Positions 54,401-64,000 of a DNA stretch of 64,000 nucleotides are shown here, piece by piece. The notes under the pieces were generated by a model. That model did not search any database and was not told the DNA's origin. It worked only from the letters and a program-made list of their open reading frames with translations. Source of the DNA: Pectinophora gossypiella (taxonomy: Eukaryota; Arthropoda; Insecta; Lepidoptera; Gelechiidae); NCBI RefSeq assembly GCF_024362695.1, contig NC_065426.1:6354236-6418235 (forward strand). Reading direction: 5' to 3'. Position 1 is the first letter of the stretch. Each line of letters begins with the position of its first letter. A program made the position numbers and the translations under genes.

Positions 54401-56620
54401 AAACTCCAAAACATATGTATAGGATCATTCAGTTGATCAGTTGATATTAAGTGGAATTTCCTGCCGGAAAATTTATGGTTTTTTTTTTTAATTATTTTCC
54501 GTTCCATACTTTTGCGACGGAAAATTCCACTTAATATCACCTCAGAATCATGGTCTGACTCATCCTTCAAAGTTTTCGTTGCGATGTCACAAACACCCTG
54601 TATACGTAGATAGCATTCGATGCGTTTATTATTCGAAGCCCCTCGATATCATTAGCGGCGCGCGCGGCTGTAGCTGCAAGAAAAACCTAGACACAGGACC
54701 CTACGTCGTTCCAAAAAAACAAAACAGTAATTTGACTGATTTATTCTATGGTTCTGTTTACTAATAGCTTATTCTATGCTAATAGGCTACTTGACAACCT
54801 AGTCAAATGAGATACTTTTTACGAAACGTCAAAAGGAAAGTTTTCTTTGGAGTTTGTATGGAATACTGTCCTGTGATGCCATCATTAAAAGCTGTCAGAC
54901 GTCGTACTCAATTTTACTTAATTCATAAATACATAAACAGCCTATATACGTCCCACTGCTGGGCACAGGCCTCCCCTCAATCAACCGGAGGGGGTATGGA
55001 GCATACTCCACCACGCTGCTCCAATGCGGGTTGGTGGTGTTTTTTTACGGCTAATAGCCGGGACCAACGGCTTAACGTGCCCTCCGAAGCATAAAATCAT
55101 CTTCCTTTTTTTATTATTCATAAATTAAAATTTGAAAATAAGTCGAATAGTAAAATCAGATTCATGTTTGATCATCTTAGACTGGCTTCTGTTTAGATTA
55201 GCATTTTATAATTTTCTTTGCATTATATACCCTATTCCAGAGGCTTCCTTCACGGGCACGTCTCCTATATTTCCGAGGACTGTCAGGCGTGCCTACTGCT
55301 ACTCACAGTACAAAGGGACGCGTTCTTCCCTCTATCGCAAGCCAAGCACACCATTGCTGAGAAACTACGGAGGTCGAACTGCCTAGTCGCTATCAACGAC
55401 GCATTGAACAGGAAAGAGGAGTTACCCACAACGAATCCACTAAAACACATTGGTATACCAGAAATCAGACACTTCATGTACAAATGCAAGTCCACTGCGC
55501 AACTCTTCACTTCGGATCCTATTAGTTTAGATAGATTACAGGTAAATAACAAAAATACTGGTAAATTGTCTGCTAACAGTCTGATAGCTGTAAAATTATC
55601 TGCCGGATAAGTTCTGGATAGACTATCAGGAAGTGTTGAAACAGGTTCTTATTGAATGTCATTTCAGCAACATCATAGAATCACGTCTTCATCCCCGATA
55701 GGGTAGACAGCGGTGTATAATCAATTATTTATGAACCAAACATAAATTCAAAGTCAAAATCAGTAACTGCCCAGGATTCGAACCCGGGATTTTTTCTAAA
55801 TTCGTTGTTCTCTACTTGCAGGATTACAGAATAAGGCACAAAGAAGGTGGTGATATAACGGAGAAAAAAATTGAAAAGATGTCGGACATAGATTACATAA
55901 GGAATTATAGGAACTTTGTGAGCCAAATACATTGTACCTCGACACCTGCAAAATTGATATTCAGGTCTAATTCTGAGAACACAGTTTTGGCTTGGGTGAG
56001 TTATTATATGGATTTTATAATTAAAGAAACAGCATGAAAGTAGAATTAATGCCGTAGAAATGAGGCCATTGCGTAGGTAGCATCTGCGGTGTTAAATTGA
56101 GTGACAGTGAGAAATAGTGTGATAAGAGAGATATGTGGTGTTAAAGACTTCCGTAGTCTCTGCTTACCCCGGTGGGAAATATATTTGACAGCTGTCAGAA
56201 TGGTAAGTTTTCCTGATAATGCCTTTTTAGCATTAGGTTGTTACAGCCCTTGTTGCTATCGGCCCACTGAAGTCGATTGATTCTTTCAAATATTTTTTCT
56301 CCTTTGTTCCCTAACACGCTATCGGTCGACTGAACATAAACTGTTGTTATGACTTGGTTCTTAGTGGTGTGCAGGACAGGCCCCCGCATTATAGGGCTGC
56401 CATCATTAAGGTGTTCATCATCACTAATTTAAGAGCCACGCTCTTGTCGGTGGAGTAATCGCCATCCATGCTTTTACAGGTAACGAGCGGCTTCGAACTG
56501 TACGTCACCTTTGATCCCTTAATGGAGAAAGACCAAGCTATCAAGGCAGTAGACCGTCTCCTCCGGTGGATCAAGCGTGAAGAACAAAGGATATTCATCA
56601 TGAACGCTCCAACATTCTAG
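51414..56620 (+). CDS. Mon1: Vacuolar fusion protein MON1 homologue
   Basis: Eight exons: 51414-51677, 51764-51915, 52614-52814, 53440-53600, 54109-54367, 55241-55541, 55822-55995 and 56480-56620, totalling 1653 nt or 550 residues, all with GT/AG sites and continuous frame. The start ATG opens an acidic, Ser-rich, poorly conserved N-terminus (MASSSAENAGTSK). The conserved MON1/SAND body follows: KHVFILSSAGKPIYSRYGNE, LAGLCGVIQALVSVVEDQ, RRNYDLRRLLSGAERLIDHL, FVLAILLAGNQLITLVR-like block (VFAILLAGNQLITLVRMKK), GFLHGHVSYISEDCQACLLL, IRHFMYKCKSTAQ and the C-terminal WVTSGFELYVTFDPLMEK. In animals MON1 with CCZ1 is the guanine exchange factor that activates Rab7 on late endosomes. Its length agrees with other animal MON1 proteins as remembered. 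Introns carry SINEs and a MITE but none disrupts an exon. Confidence 0.94.
52930..53055 (+). repeat. SINE family J, partial
   Basis: GACAGTGATACGGCTCACTA, CATTGGTCTAATAGATAGCT and GTGAGTATTTAGTTCATCTT, in Mon1 intron 3. Confidence 0.55.
53645..53830 (+). repeat. SINE family J with tRNA-like B-box
   Basis: GTGGTTCGAACGCCAGTACC, TGAGTTATTAATTTATCCTA and AGTGCAGTTTTCACTAACAC, in Mon1 intron 4. GTTCGAACGCC resembles a polymerase III B-box. Confidence 0.6.
53831..53925 (+). repeat. CGTGCGTG minisatellite
   Basis: About six imperfect units of GCGTGCGTGGTTGCGT type in Mon1 intron 4. Open frames over it are artefacts. Confidence 0.85.
54421..54600. mobile_element. MITE family 1, left end eroded
   Basis: The right arm is complete (TTTGCGACGGAAAATTCCAC, TCAGAATCATGGTCTGACTC, AAACACCCTG followed by TA). 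The left terminus is lost. In Mon1 intron 5. Confidence 0.65.
54601..54715. repeat. GC-rich repeat piece and family H end
   Basis: TACGTAGATAGCATTCGATG with GCGGCGCGCGCGG belongs to the fold-back family seen at 56780-56960. GCTGCAAGAAAAACCTAGAC then matches family H inverted. Confidence 0.45.
54941..55095 (+). repeat. SINE family F, continuous copy
   Basis: CAGCCTATATACGTCCCACT, GCTGGGCACAGGCCTCCCCT and GGGACCAACGGCTTAACGTG. This copy shows what the BEL insertion site looked like before insertion. In Mon1 intron 5. Confidence 0.7.
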
Positions 56621-56779
56621 CAGAAGTTCTCCGTTCCCTCATTCAGAAAGAGCTCTATGAAGAACTCTCTGGATGATGAAGTGGAACTACTGTGAAAACT
56701 GTGATGCATTTAACCAGAGAAAAGATAAGTGATTTTATGAAATTATGTACTGTTGTATGTTGATGATAATATTTAAATA

Positions 56780-56960
56780 TATCAGCTCTCGCGGCGTGAG
56801 AACCGCACCGCGAATTATAGCGAGAGCTTTGTCCAATCGCCGTACGATGTCTGTCTACGTAGATAGCATTCACTGCGTCTATTGGTCGAAACGCTTGATA
56901 TAATTTGCGCCGCGGTTTTATGTCATGTTATGCCGGTACGCTTGCCGTGCAGAGCCTGCT
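56780..56960. repeat. GC-rich fold-back element after Mon1
   Basis: The left arm AGAACCGCACCGCGAATTAT / AGCGAGAGCTTTGTCCAATC resembles the reverse complement of the right arm TATTGGTCGAAACGCTTGAT / ATAATTTGCGCCGCGGTTTT around a centre at TCTACGTAGATAG. Related sequences occur at 57700-57810 and 58130-58260. Confidence 0.5.
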
Positions 56961-59004
56961 GGAGATTATTATGAACTGAACTGAGAAAATAATGCAAATA
57001 ATTTGTAGGGAAGGACTTTTCGAAAGTGGCCTAGTATATAAGGGGTTAAAAAGAGCTATCTTTTAAATTAAATACAAATTAAGTGAATGCGAATCCGAAA
57101 TTAGCGAATTTAAATAATGGTTTTCACTAACATCTTTATGTCGAAACTTTAAAGAAATAGGTACTTATAAAATACCCTAAAATGTAAAGATGTGCACCTT
57201 GTCTTGGAGAATTATTTTTAAATTAACTTTACACTACTGTAGATTTTTTTTTGTTATATTTTTTATTACCAGAGATAAAGAAGTTTGAGCAGTGTTTATA
57301 TTGCAAACTTCCTCACAAAATTGTTGTTATGATATTGAAAATTATTTTGCTATTCAGTAACTGTAGTATTATTCCTTATTCTATGACTGTTGTTATTTTG
57401 AATAAATTTCCACTAGAAAGAAAGAATATTGTTACTATCAAAATATTGCTCTTTGACAGTATTCATTAAGTGTGCCAACTTTTCAAGCTTAAATTGATCC
57501 TATATTTAAATTAAGCTAATGTAAATCATGTTAATAAAATCATACCATTGATTTCACACCTATATGCATCCTAAAACATTCTATGTTTGTTACTTCACAC
57601 ACATTCATATCACATTAACATTTCTGTACGTAAAAATAAGTCGTATTTAAAGTTGATCTACTCGCTTTCTTGCATTCAGTGTTGGTACTGTTATTGCTGC
57701 ACGGGTATGCTATCGCGTGCGGCACGGTATAGGCGCGCTTCGTAGCCGATCGAAGTTTGTCTATCTACGCAGTATTCCTCTATTGGTTGAAACGCGCGCG
57801 AAATATATTATTCTATATCATCATCATCGACATTATTCGACATAAGCAGTGATAGACGGTATTTCTGCATACATATCCATAAATTAACCACTACATACTA
57901 AACTTACTTATTTCGAGTATGAAGTTTTACAAATTATTTTTGGCTGCTCTAAAATAGAATGACTAAAGTACTTGCCTGGTAAATGTACTTAGGTAGGTTC
58001 TTCTGCCGGTCAGATTTTTAAAAACTTATTGCTGTTGTGTTTTTACTGTTTGAATAGATGAGTGGCTTGTAAAATGTTTATATAGATGCTTGTTAATAAG
58101 TAATAAAAGTGACAAGTCCCTGTAGCATGGTGCACGGATATCGCGCGCAACGACGCGATATTCGAACCGATAGAACTAGTTTATCTATCGCGTAGCCAAT
58201 AGCGTTAGTCCGTATATCGCGTCGCGCGCGTTATGCGAGCTTCATGTTACGGCTGCTGTGATTTGTTCAAACCATGTAAATTTCTGTTTCAGTGGGAAAG
58301 GAACACAACCTTAGATCTTTTTGTATCCTACTTTGTAACCGAACAAAATATTATTTTGTCACAGATTACTTTTATGTTATTGTAAATATTAAAATATTAT
58401 TAACTTATTAAAATTATGAACATACCTATTGATTAACTATGTTTTGTAAATAAAATCACGATTTTAAATTATAAATATTGTTGTTTAGATAGCAATATTT
58501 TTTTAATAAAAATGTCTATTGCCGAAAACTGTTTATTTTTTGTTATATCAAATCGGCCACAATTCTCTATCATTATACAAAGCTGGTTTTTGGAGCATGG
58601 TTCATATTCCCATAAGTGAAGAATGAAGAAGGAAGTATGAAGTACTCATCATACACCTGTAGAGACTCACACTTACAGGAAATACTATTGTATCCTAATG
58701 ATCTGTGGTAAGAAATATTTAAATAAACCATGTAGATGTCTATAATATATGCATCTTTAAAGAAATGAAACTTCTACATGCATTCAATAATGGACTGAAT
58801 TGTGGTGAAAAGTGAATGTACTTGCAATAACATGAACAGTTTACCACAGTTTGTTCCCTTAACATTATATGAGTGAAACTGAAAAGGCATTTACAAGATA
58901 GGCATGTCTCAGATTACATCATTAGCAACCCATCAGGTGAAATTGTCAACCGCAAGCCTATTGCTGTGATTACAAAAAAAAAAGCAATTTAAATTAGAAG
59001 TGCA
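56961..59004. other. Mon1-PRPF38A convergent interval
   Basis: AT-rich DNA with two more GC-rich fold-back pieces (57700-57810 and 58130-58260, the latter with CGATAGAACTAGTTTATCTATCG-type centre) and several AATAAA motifs that could end Mon1 transcripts (near 57533, 58099 and 58447). No coding sequence was recognised. Confidence 0.5.
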
Positions 59005-59010
59005 TTTATT
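59005..59010 (-). terminator. Polyadenylation signal of PRPF38A
   Basis: AATAAA on the minus strand, 13 bases past the stop codon. This would make a very short 3' UTR. Confidence 0.5.
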
Positions 59011-59023
59011 GCTAATCCTTAAC

Positions 59024-60282
59024 CTAGTAACGTCCTCTCCTTCTTTCTGCCTCATGTCTTTCTCTCCTCTCTCGTTCCCGGTCACGGTCGCGCACGCGTT
59101 CTCTCTCCCTCTCCTTATCTCTATCCTTCTCTCGTTCTTTATCTCTGTCTTTTTCCCTCTCTTTGTCCTTTTCCCTCTCCCTGTCTCGCTCGCGTCGACG
59201 ATCGCGGTCTCTGCTTCTTGATCGCTCTCGTTTGCGATCTTTCTCGCGCCTATCGCGTTCTCGTGATCTGAAATTTATAGAAACATTATAAATTAACAGT
59301 TTTGACAGAAAACAAATTTTATTTTATTTTATTTGGGTAGCTAATTTCAGTCCTACACATTGACATTATCATACATCTATGTGTGTGACATCTGACTGAG
59401 AGTAAGAATGAGAGGGGTGAGGTAACATAGCTCAGCCACTGGTGGAGAGCAGAGAGTTCTATGTGGTATTATTCCTTATACCTACTATGGTCCATGCCAA
59501 CTTAGATTCTCTCTAAAACAAACTGGTAAGGTTTGCCTTCCTATTTTAAATGATGATAGACCAATCAACACACATAAATTAATCATTATTCACTAGTTTT
59601 AAAAAAATACCACTCACCTATCTCTTCTTCTATCCCGGTCTCTCTTCTCTTTATCCCGTTTATTATTCTCCTTACTTTCTCCCTCAACATTTTCATCATC
59701 TGAAGGCATTTCTTCATCCAAATCATCATCCAAAGCCGATATTTTCGTCTCCAGTTCATTGTTTTCTTCTAATATGTGCCGTTTCTGTATTCTAGGCAGA
59801 ATAACATCACAAAGCCGTTCTTCACGGAGCAAGTCGTCTATAAACTCGTCCATATGAACTATTTCAAACTGACCTTCCCTGTTTTGGCGCCTCAACTTAC
59901 GGTTATCATTGTACAGAGGCTCTAAATACTTGTAGCAATCTACTGATGTTCCAGTCAGTCTCATGTAGAATGCGCCTAAAGCGCGCACATACTTGAACTC
60001 CTCGTTCTTTATAAACTCAACGACGATGTCTTTTTCAGGTTGAATTTGAAGCATTTTTAAAACTAAACACAGAAAAGGGGTAGGATATATGAAGCCACCA
60101 TGCACGCCGCCTATATACCTCAATTCCATGGCTTTGTCGACGAGTAATTCTGCGGTTAAAGCGAAACATTCTTCCTTCCAGTATTTAGAATCGTATATGC
60201 GTGATCTTATGATCTTTTCTACTAAATATTGAGGATTTGTACCCCGAATAGATTTCGCGTCTTTCACCGTGCGGTTCGCCAT
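59024..60282 (-). CDS. Prp38: Pre-mRNA-splicing factor 38A (PRPF38A)
   Basis: Two exons on the minus strand, 59618-60282 and 59024-59267, totalling 909 nt or 302 residues. The junction GATAG|gtgagt ... tttcag|ATCACG keeps frame; without splicing the frame would end at a TGA in the intron. The start ATG gives MANRTVKDAKSIRGTNPQYL, the family's usual beginning. The Prp38 domain fills residues 1-180 (LVEKIIRSRIYDSKYWKEEC, ELRYIGGVHGGFIYPTPFLC, YVRALGAFYMRLTG). An acidic stretch follows, then a long Arg/Asp/Glu/Lys tail (RERDRE, EKDRDKEREK) ending RRRGRY. It joins the spliceosomal tri-snRNP/B complex and is needed for spliceosome activation. Length is close to the human protein (about 312). The intron contains a family E SINE. 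Confidence 0.96.
59340..59478 (-). repeat. SINE-like repeat, family E (inverted)
   Basis: TACACATTGACATTATCATA, GAGGGGTGAGGTAACATAGC and CTCAGCCACTGGTGGAGAGC, inside the PRPF38A intron. Confidence 0.65.
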
Positions 60283-60639
60283 TTTTGTTTGTGACAATTT
60301 CTTTTTTAAATCAAGGACAACCTTATTTTTTTTTTATGAATAAAAAATAATGTCTATGATGTATGGGCGAGTCAAAGACCTTGTATAGAATAGACGGATA
60401 ATATTTTAGAGTGACGATCAAACTATCACAGCTCTCTTTCTTCCCTATGGCAACAATCTCTGTGGAAAAAAGAAACAAACATAGACAAACACCGCTGTCT
60501 AGAACGTCAGTGTTGACCGTTTTGAGATGTTATGGTAGCCAGCTGGATACCAAACCTGCCGTTAGTTTTTTGGTGTTTTGAGACATTATTTTAACTTTTT
60601 ATATAAAAAAATCTGTGAAATAGTTATTCATTATGAACC
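60283..60639. promoter_or_regulatory. Divergent promoter interval
   Basis: 357 bp separates the PRPF38A start (minus strand) from the THAP-like start (plus strand). It has no clear TATA box, as expected for a housekeeping gene. Exact transcription starts cannot be seen. Confidence 0.45.
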
Positions 60640-61273
60640 ATGGCTTGCGAAGCTATTGGTTGTGAGAGTAGAATGGGTGTTATAATGGAGAACGATCAAA
60701 TAATGTCTCACCATGGGTAAGTTATCGACCACATAATACATGTTTGTGTGCAAGAAATACATTACCTGATCTGGTTTTTGTAAAGTTTATTGAGCCCTAA
60801 ACACGATGCAGACGCATATTTTCAGCAAAGCCGTCACATTTGTACAAATAATTGATTTCACATTTTACGTTAATCAGCTTTGACAGATCATGTACCCAAA
60901 GTATTATAAGTAGTGTTGTCCTTTGATGTCGATAACATAATATTATGTTTGAATGTAACATCTACATGTTGCGTTATTCTATTCACGTTTAATTTATTTT
61001 TCGACCTGTTTCCGATTTGGATGAAGATTACATAAAGATATTGTATTTTCCAGATTTCCTAAACATCCTAATTTACGAAACAAGAAATTAAGAAACAATT
61101 AGATTCACACCATGAAACGAGATGATTCTCTCTTCTGAAGGACGCCTTCTCCTTATTTAAGCCTGTGCTAATTACATTTCTATGTATCTTGCTTTCTATC
61201 GAGCAGGATACCAAACAAAAATATTACATAGAGATGCAGTACCAACAATATTCACTCACATATCTCACATAAG
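60640..61273 (+). pseudogene. THAP-domain gene, apparently decayed
   Basis: Exon 1 (60640-60716) starts ACCATGG and encodes MACEAIGCESRMGVI..., ending HHG before gtaagt. It has the C-x4-C of a THAP zinc finger. An acceptor at 61051-61053 leads to GFPKHPNLRNKKLRNN, matching the THAP FPKxPxLRxxW block (W replaced), but a TAG follows at once. Downstream in another frame lies CANYISMYLAFYRAGYQ followed by TKILHRDAVPTIF, matching the THAP C-x2-H (His now Tyr) and its closing AVPTIF, with a donor at 61274. The domain is thus split by at least one frameshift and stop. THAP proteins are DNA-binding factors, often derived from P-element transposases. A short 41-residue product remains possible. Confidence 0.55.
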
Positions 61274-61443
61274 GTGAGTTTAAGTTTAGTTATAAGTTTA
61301 TAGATAAACTAGATGGTGCTAAGTGCGCTCGCTGCTAAAGCAGCTTCGCGGGCGTTGTACGTGGATTGACGTTTTCGTTTAGTTTGTTTCGCATCACAGA
61401 TTTGTAATAACTATTAAGACAGACACAAAAAGAAATAAAAAAA
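61274..61443. other. Short unassigned stretch
   Basis: AT-rich; nothing recognised. Confidence 0.4.
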
Positions 61444-61655
61444 ATGTGCAGGATATTGTTGGTTTATTTTATGTTATCAAAAAATAAAAATATAAAATTA
61501 TATTCTCTCTCTCTCCCTTGCATTGTTCCCATATGGTGGTGGGGTCTTTTTTCCGAGTCTTTTCCTTCCACTTCGCTCTGTTGGATGTATCGTCTGCGGA
61601 AATATTGCAGGAACAAAGATCTTCTTTGATGACATCTGCTTCTTTGCTGTATTTC
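61444..61655 (-). other. Terminal-exon-like segment of unknown gene
   Basis: On the minus strand an acceptor (TTTTTAACAG, 61656-61665) precedes GAAATACAGCAAAGAAGCAG. All three frames stay open for at least 160 bases, then stop; AATAAA follows near 61465. The first bases resemble the exon-like units at 61740-63750 (GAAATGCAG...), so this could be the last exon of the same minus-strand gene. No domain was recognised. Confidence 0.35.
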
Positions 61656-61935
61656 CTGTTAAAAATAAAATAATATTAATTTATTTATAATAACGTATAT
61701 TTATAATAACGTATAGATATAATATCCTTTTCTTAGTCGATAGCGATACGTTTTTGCCAAAGTGGTCGTGGTCGTCATGTAACGTACCTAGATTCTTGTC
61801 ACTATCACTATTGATTGCTGGCTGTCACACTGCTGCGTGCATTGAAGAACTTCAGGCTTGGTCGATTTTATTCTATTGCAATCATAATCTCCTACACAGT
61901 TTATTGCACTCTGCATTTCCTGTGAATAAAATATA

Positions 61936-62162
61936 CAGGGTGTTAGTGACATTGTAACGAATACTGATGGGGATGATTCAGACCATGATTCTGAGTTCGT
62001 ATCAAGTGGAATTTTCCGTTGCAAAATTCATGATTTTTTTTTAGTTATTTTAAATTATTTTCAATTCTATACTTTTGCGATGAAAAATTCCACTTGATAT
62101 TAACTCAGAATAATCAGGTGAATCATCCCCCTCTGTATTCGGTACGATGTCACTTACACCCC
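61936..62162. mobile_element. MITE family 1 within the tandem array
   Basis: CAGGGTGTTAGTGACATTGT at the left after TA; right arm GATGAAAAATTCCACTTGAT, with a degraded right terminus (ACTTACACCCCG). Confidence 0.75.
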
Positions 62163-62196
62163 GCACAAGTACATACTGTAGCCATACAAGTAGGTA

Positions 62197-62425
62197 AGGG
62201 TGTTAGTGACACCGTAACAAATACTGAGGAGGATGATTCAGACCATAATTCTGAGTTGAAATCAAGTGGAATTTTCAGTCGGAAAATTCATGAAAATTTT
62301 TGTTTTTTTTTTAAAGTTATTTTCTGTTCCATACTTTTGCGACGGAAAATTCCACTTGATATCATCTCATAATCATGGTCTCAATCATCCCTCAAAGTTT
62401 TCGTTACGATGTCACTAACACCCTG
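62197..62425. mobile_element. MITE family 1, second copy in tandem
   Basis: Left AAGGGTGTTAGTGACACCGT, right TCGTTACGATGTCACTAACA then CCCTG followed by TA. Only about 35 bp from the preceding copy and in the same orientation. Confidence 0.78.
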
Positions 62426-63755
62426 TATATTACATTTTTTTTCCTTAGTCTATAGCGATACGTTTATGTCAAAGTGGTCGTGATCGTCATGTAACGTACC
62501 TCGACATCTTGTTACTTTTGATTGCTGGCTGTCACACTGCTGCATTCTTTGAATGAGCGGCCAACATTAGGCTTGGTTTATATAATACTATTGTATTAAT
62601 GATCTCCTACGCAGTTTTTTGCCTTCTGCATTTCCTGTAAATAAAATATATAATTAAATATTATATGTAATTTATTTTCCTTAGTCGATAGCAATACGTT
62701 TTTGCCAAAATAGTTGTGGTCGTCATGTAACGTACCTCGATATCTTGTTACTTTTGATTGCTGGCTGTCACACTGCTGCATTCATTGAAGGAGCTGGCAA
62801 CATCAGGTTTGGTTTATATAATACTTTTGTATTATTGATCTCCTACGCAGTTTTTTGCCTTCTGCATTTCCTGTAAATAAAATATATAATTTATTTTCCT
62901 TAGTCGATAGCGATACGTTTTTGCCAAAATAGTCGTGGTCGTCATGAAACGTACCTCGATATCTTGTAACTTTTGATTGTTGGCTGTCACACTGCTGCAT
63001 TCATTGAAGGGGCTGCTGACTTCAGGCTTGGTCGATTTTATTCTATTGCAATCATAAACTCCTACACAGTTTATTGTCATCTGCATTTCCTGTAAATAAA
63101 ATATATGTTAATTTTTTTTCCTTAGTCTATAGCGATACGTTTTTGCCAAAATAGTCGTGGTCGTCATGAAACGTCCCTCGATATCTTGTAACTTTTGATT
63201 GTTGGCTGTCACACTGCTGCATTCATTGAAGGGGCTGCTGACTTCAGGCTTGGTCGATTTTATTCTATTGCAATCATAAACTCCTACACAGTTTATTGCC
63301 ATCTGCATTTCCTGTAAATAAAATATATGTTAATTTTTTTTCCTTAGTCTATAGCGATACGTTTTTGCCAAAATAGTCGTGGTCGTCATGAAACGTACCT
63401 CGATATCTTGTAACTTTTGATTGCTGGCTGTCACACTGCTGCATTCATTGAAGGGGCTGCTGACTTCAGGCTTGGTCGATTTTATTCTATTGCAATCATG
63501 AACTCCTACACAGTTTATTGCCATCTGCATTTCCTGTATATAAAATATATATTATTTTTTTTCCTTAGTCTATAGCGATACGTTTTTGCCAAAGTGGTCG
63601 TGATCGTCATTTAACGTACCTCAATATCTTGTTACTTTTGATTGCTAGCTGTGACACTGCTGCATTCATTGAAATAGCGGCCAACATCAGGCTTGGTAGT
63701 ACTATTGTATTAAAATCTCCTACGCAGTTTTTAGCATTGTGCATTTCCTGTTAAA

Positions 63756-64000
63756 AAAAATTAATGTTAATTTATATATATTAACTTTTATTTATAAATA
63801 TATACATATATATTTTAGGTGATTTCCAAACTACCCAGGAGGTACACCCAGTAGCTCGCTTTTTTTCATGTGGTTCCCCCGCTAATCGAGGCCGCATCCA
63901 CCTACTTATATGAGAAGTAGGTTCTATCTAATGAGTTAGCAATAGTCATTCAATAAGCAGAGAAATGTGAAAGAAAAAGCAATTTTTAGCTAAGGAATTT
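63756..64000. other. Right edge, no gene recognised
   Basis: AT-rich DNA, then GTACACCCAGTAGCTCGC and CTTATATGAGAAGTAGG. No feature can be supported. Confidence 0.4.

Larger units (their letters stand above)
61735..63755 (-). repeat. Tandem array of about 220-bp units with exon-like cores
   Basis: There are seven units. Exon-like cores on the minus strand: 61788-61919 (132 bp), 62500-62634, 62736-62870, 62955-63089, 63177-63311, 63399-63533 (135 bp each) and 63620-63747 (128 bp). Each is preceded by TTTACAG or similar and starts GAAATGCA. Six end in GAG or TAG followed by GTACGT; in the 63177 unit the donor is GGACGT. In four of the cores (the 61788, 62955, 63177 and 63399 units) the frame EMQ...INCVG(V/D)(Y/H)DCNRIKSTKPEV is open; the 62500 and 62736 units hit a stop after CVGD. 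Core spacing is 214-236 bp. Two MITEs interrupt between the first and second unit. The encoded family was not recognised. Confidence 0.8.

Noticed and set aside
59614..59617. TGA as the PRPF38A stop
   Set aside because: It overlaps a good donor (GATAG|gtgagt), and the downstream exon continues the expected Arg/Asp/Glu tail.
61735..63755. CRISPR-like array
   Set aside because: Units are about 220 bp with no short repeat/unique spacer pattern, and the genome is eukaryotic.

Overview
The window reads as nuclear DNA of a moth or butterfly (Lepidoptera). The protein-coding part is a small set of intron-rich animal genes (a Cys-loop receptor, two GH18 chitinase-family genes, the MON1 vesicle-fusion factor, the PRPF38A splicing factor) in AT-rich DNA full of tRNA-headed SINEs, LINE tails, fold-back MITEs and LTR elements of types familiar from lepidopteran genomes. 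Species cannot be named from the sequence alone.

Layout. 1-4422: 3' part of a Ty3/gypsy retrotransposon with an open pol frame and a probable 3' LTR, ending only about 60 bp before the first visible exon of a nicotinic-receptor-like subunit (4483-6084, + strand, last three exons only). 6.1-15.9 kb: gene-free, with SINEs, two MITE families and a polypurine tract. 15894-26740 (+): an eight-exon chitinase gene, 517 codons, with signal peptide, GH18 domain with an intact catalytic motif, Thr/Ser linker and chitin-binding domain; its 5.4-kb first intron carries SINEs and a dead LINE ORF1. 26.8-32.0 kb: repeats and a LINE tail. 32069-39618 (+): a complete, very young BEL/Pao retrotransposon (531-bp LTRs differing at one base, 5-bp target duplication GGCCC, one 1770-codon gag-pol) inserted inside an older SINE. 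39.7-42.5 kb: MITEs, including a hAT-type element with a perfect 8-bp target duplication. 42591-48498 (-): a second eight-exon GH18 gene, 481 codons, with the same intron phases as the first but with the catalytic acid replaced by Gly. 48.9-51.4 kb: repeats, with another hAT MITE just upstream of Mon1. 51414-56620 (+): Mon1, eight exons, 550 codons. 59024-60282 (-): PRPF38A, two exons, 302 codons, tail to tail with Mon1. 60640-61273 (+): a decayed THAP-domain gene sharing the PRPF38A promoter interval. 61.4-63.8 kb: a tandem array of about 220-bp units, each holding an exon-like segment with splice sites on the minus strand, interrupted by two MITE copies.

How the genes relate. The two GH18 genes face each other and keep corresponding introns, so they look like an inverted duplication in which one copy kept hydrolase chemistry and the other became an intact-frame, catalytically degenerate chitin-binding protein. 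Mon1 (Rab7 activation) and PRPF38A (spliceosome) are housekeeping genes and not functionally linked to the others. All splice junctions given were read by eye from GT/AG sites, frame continuity and family alignment from memory; no search was run.
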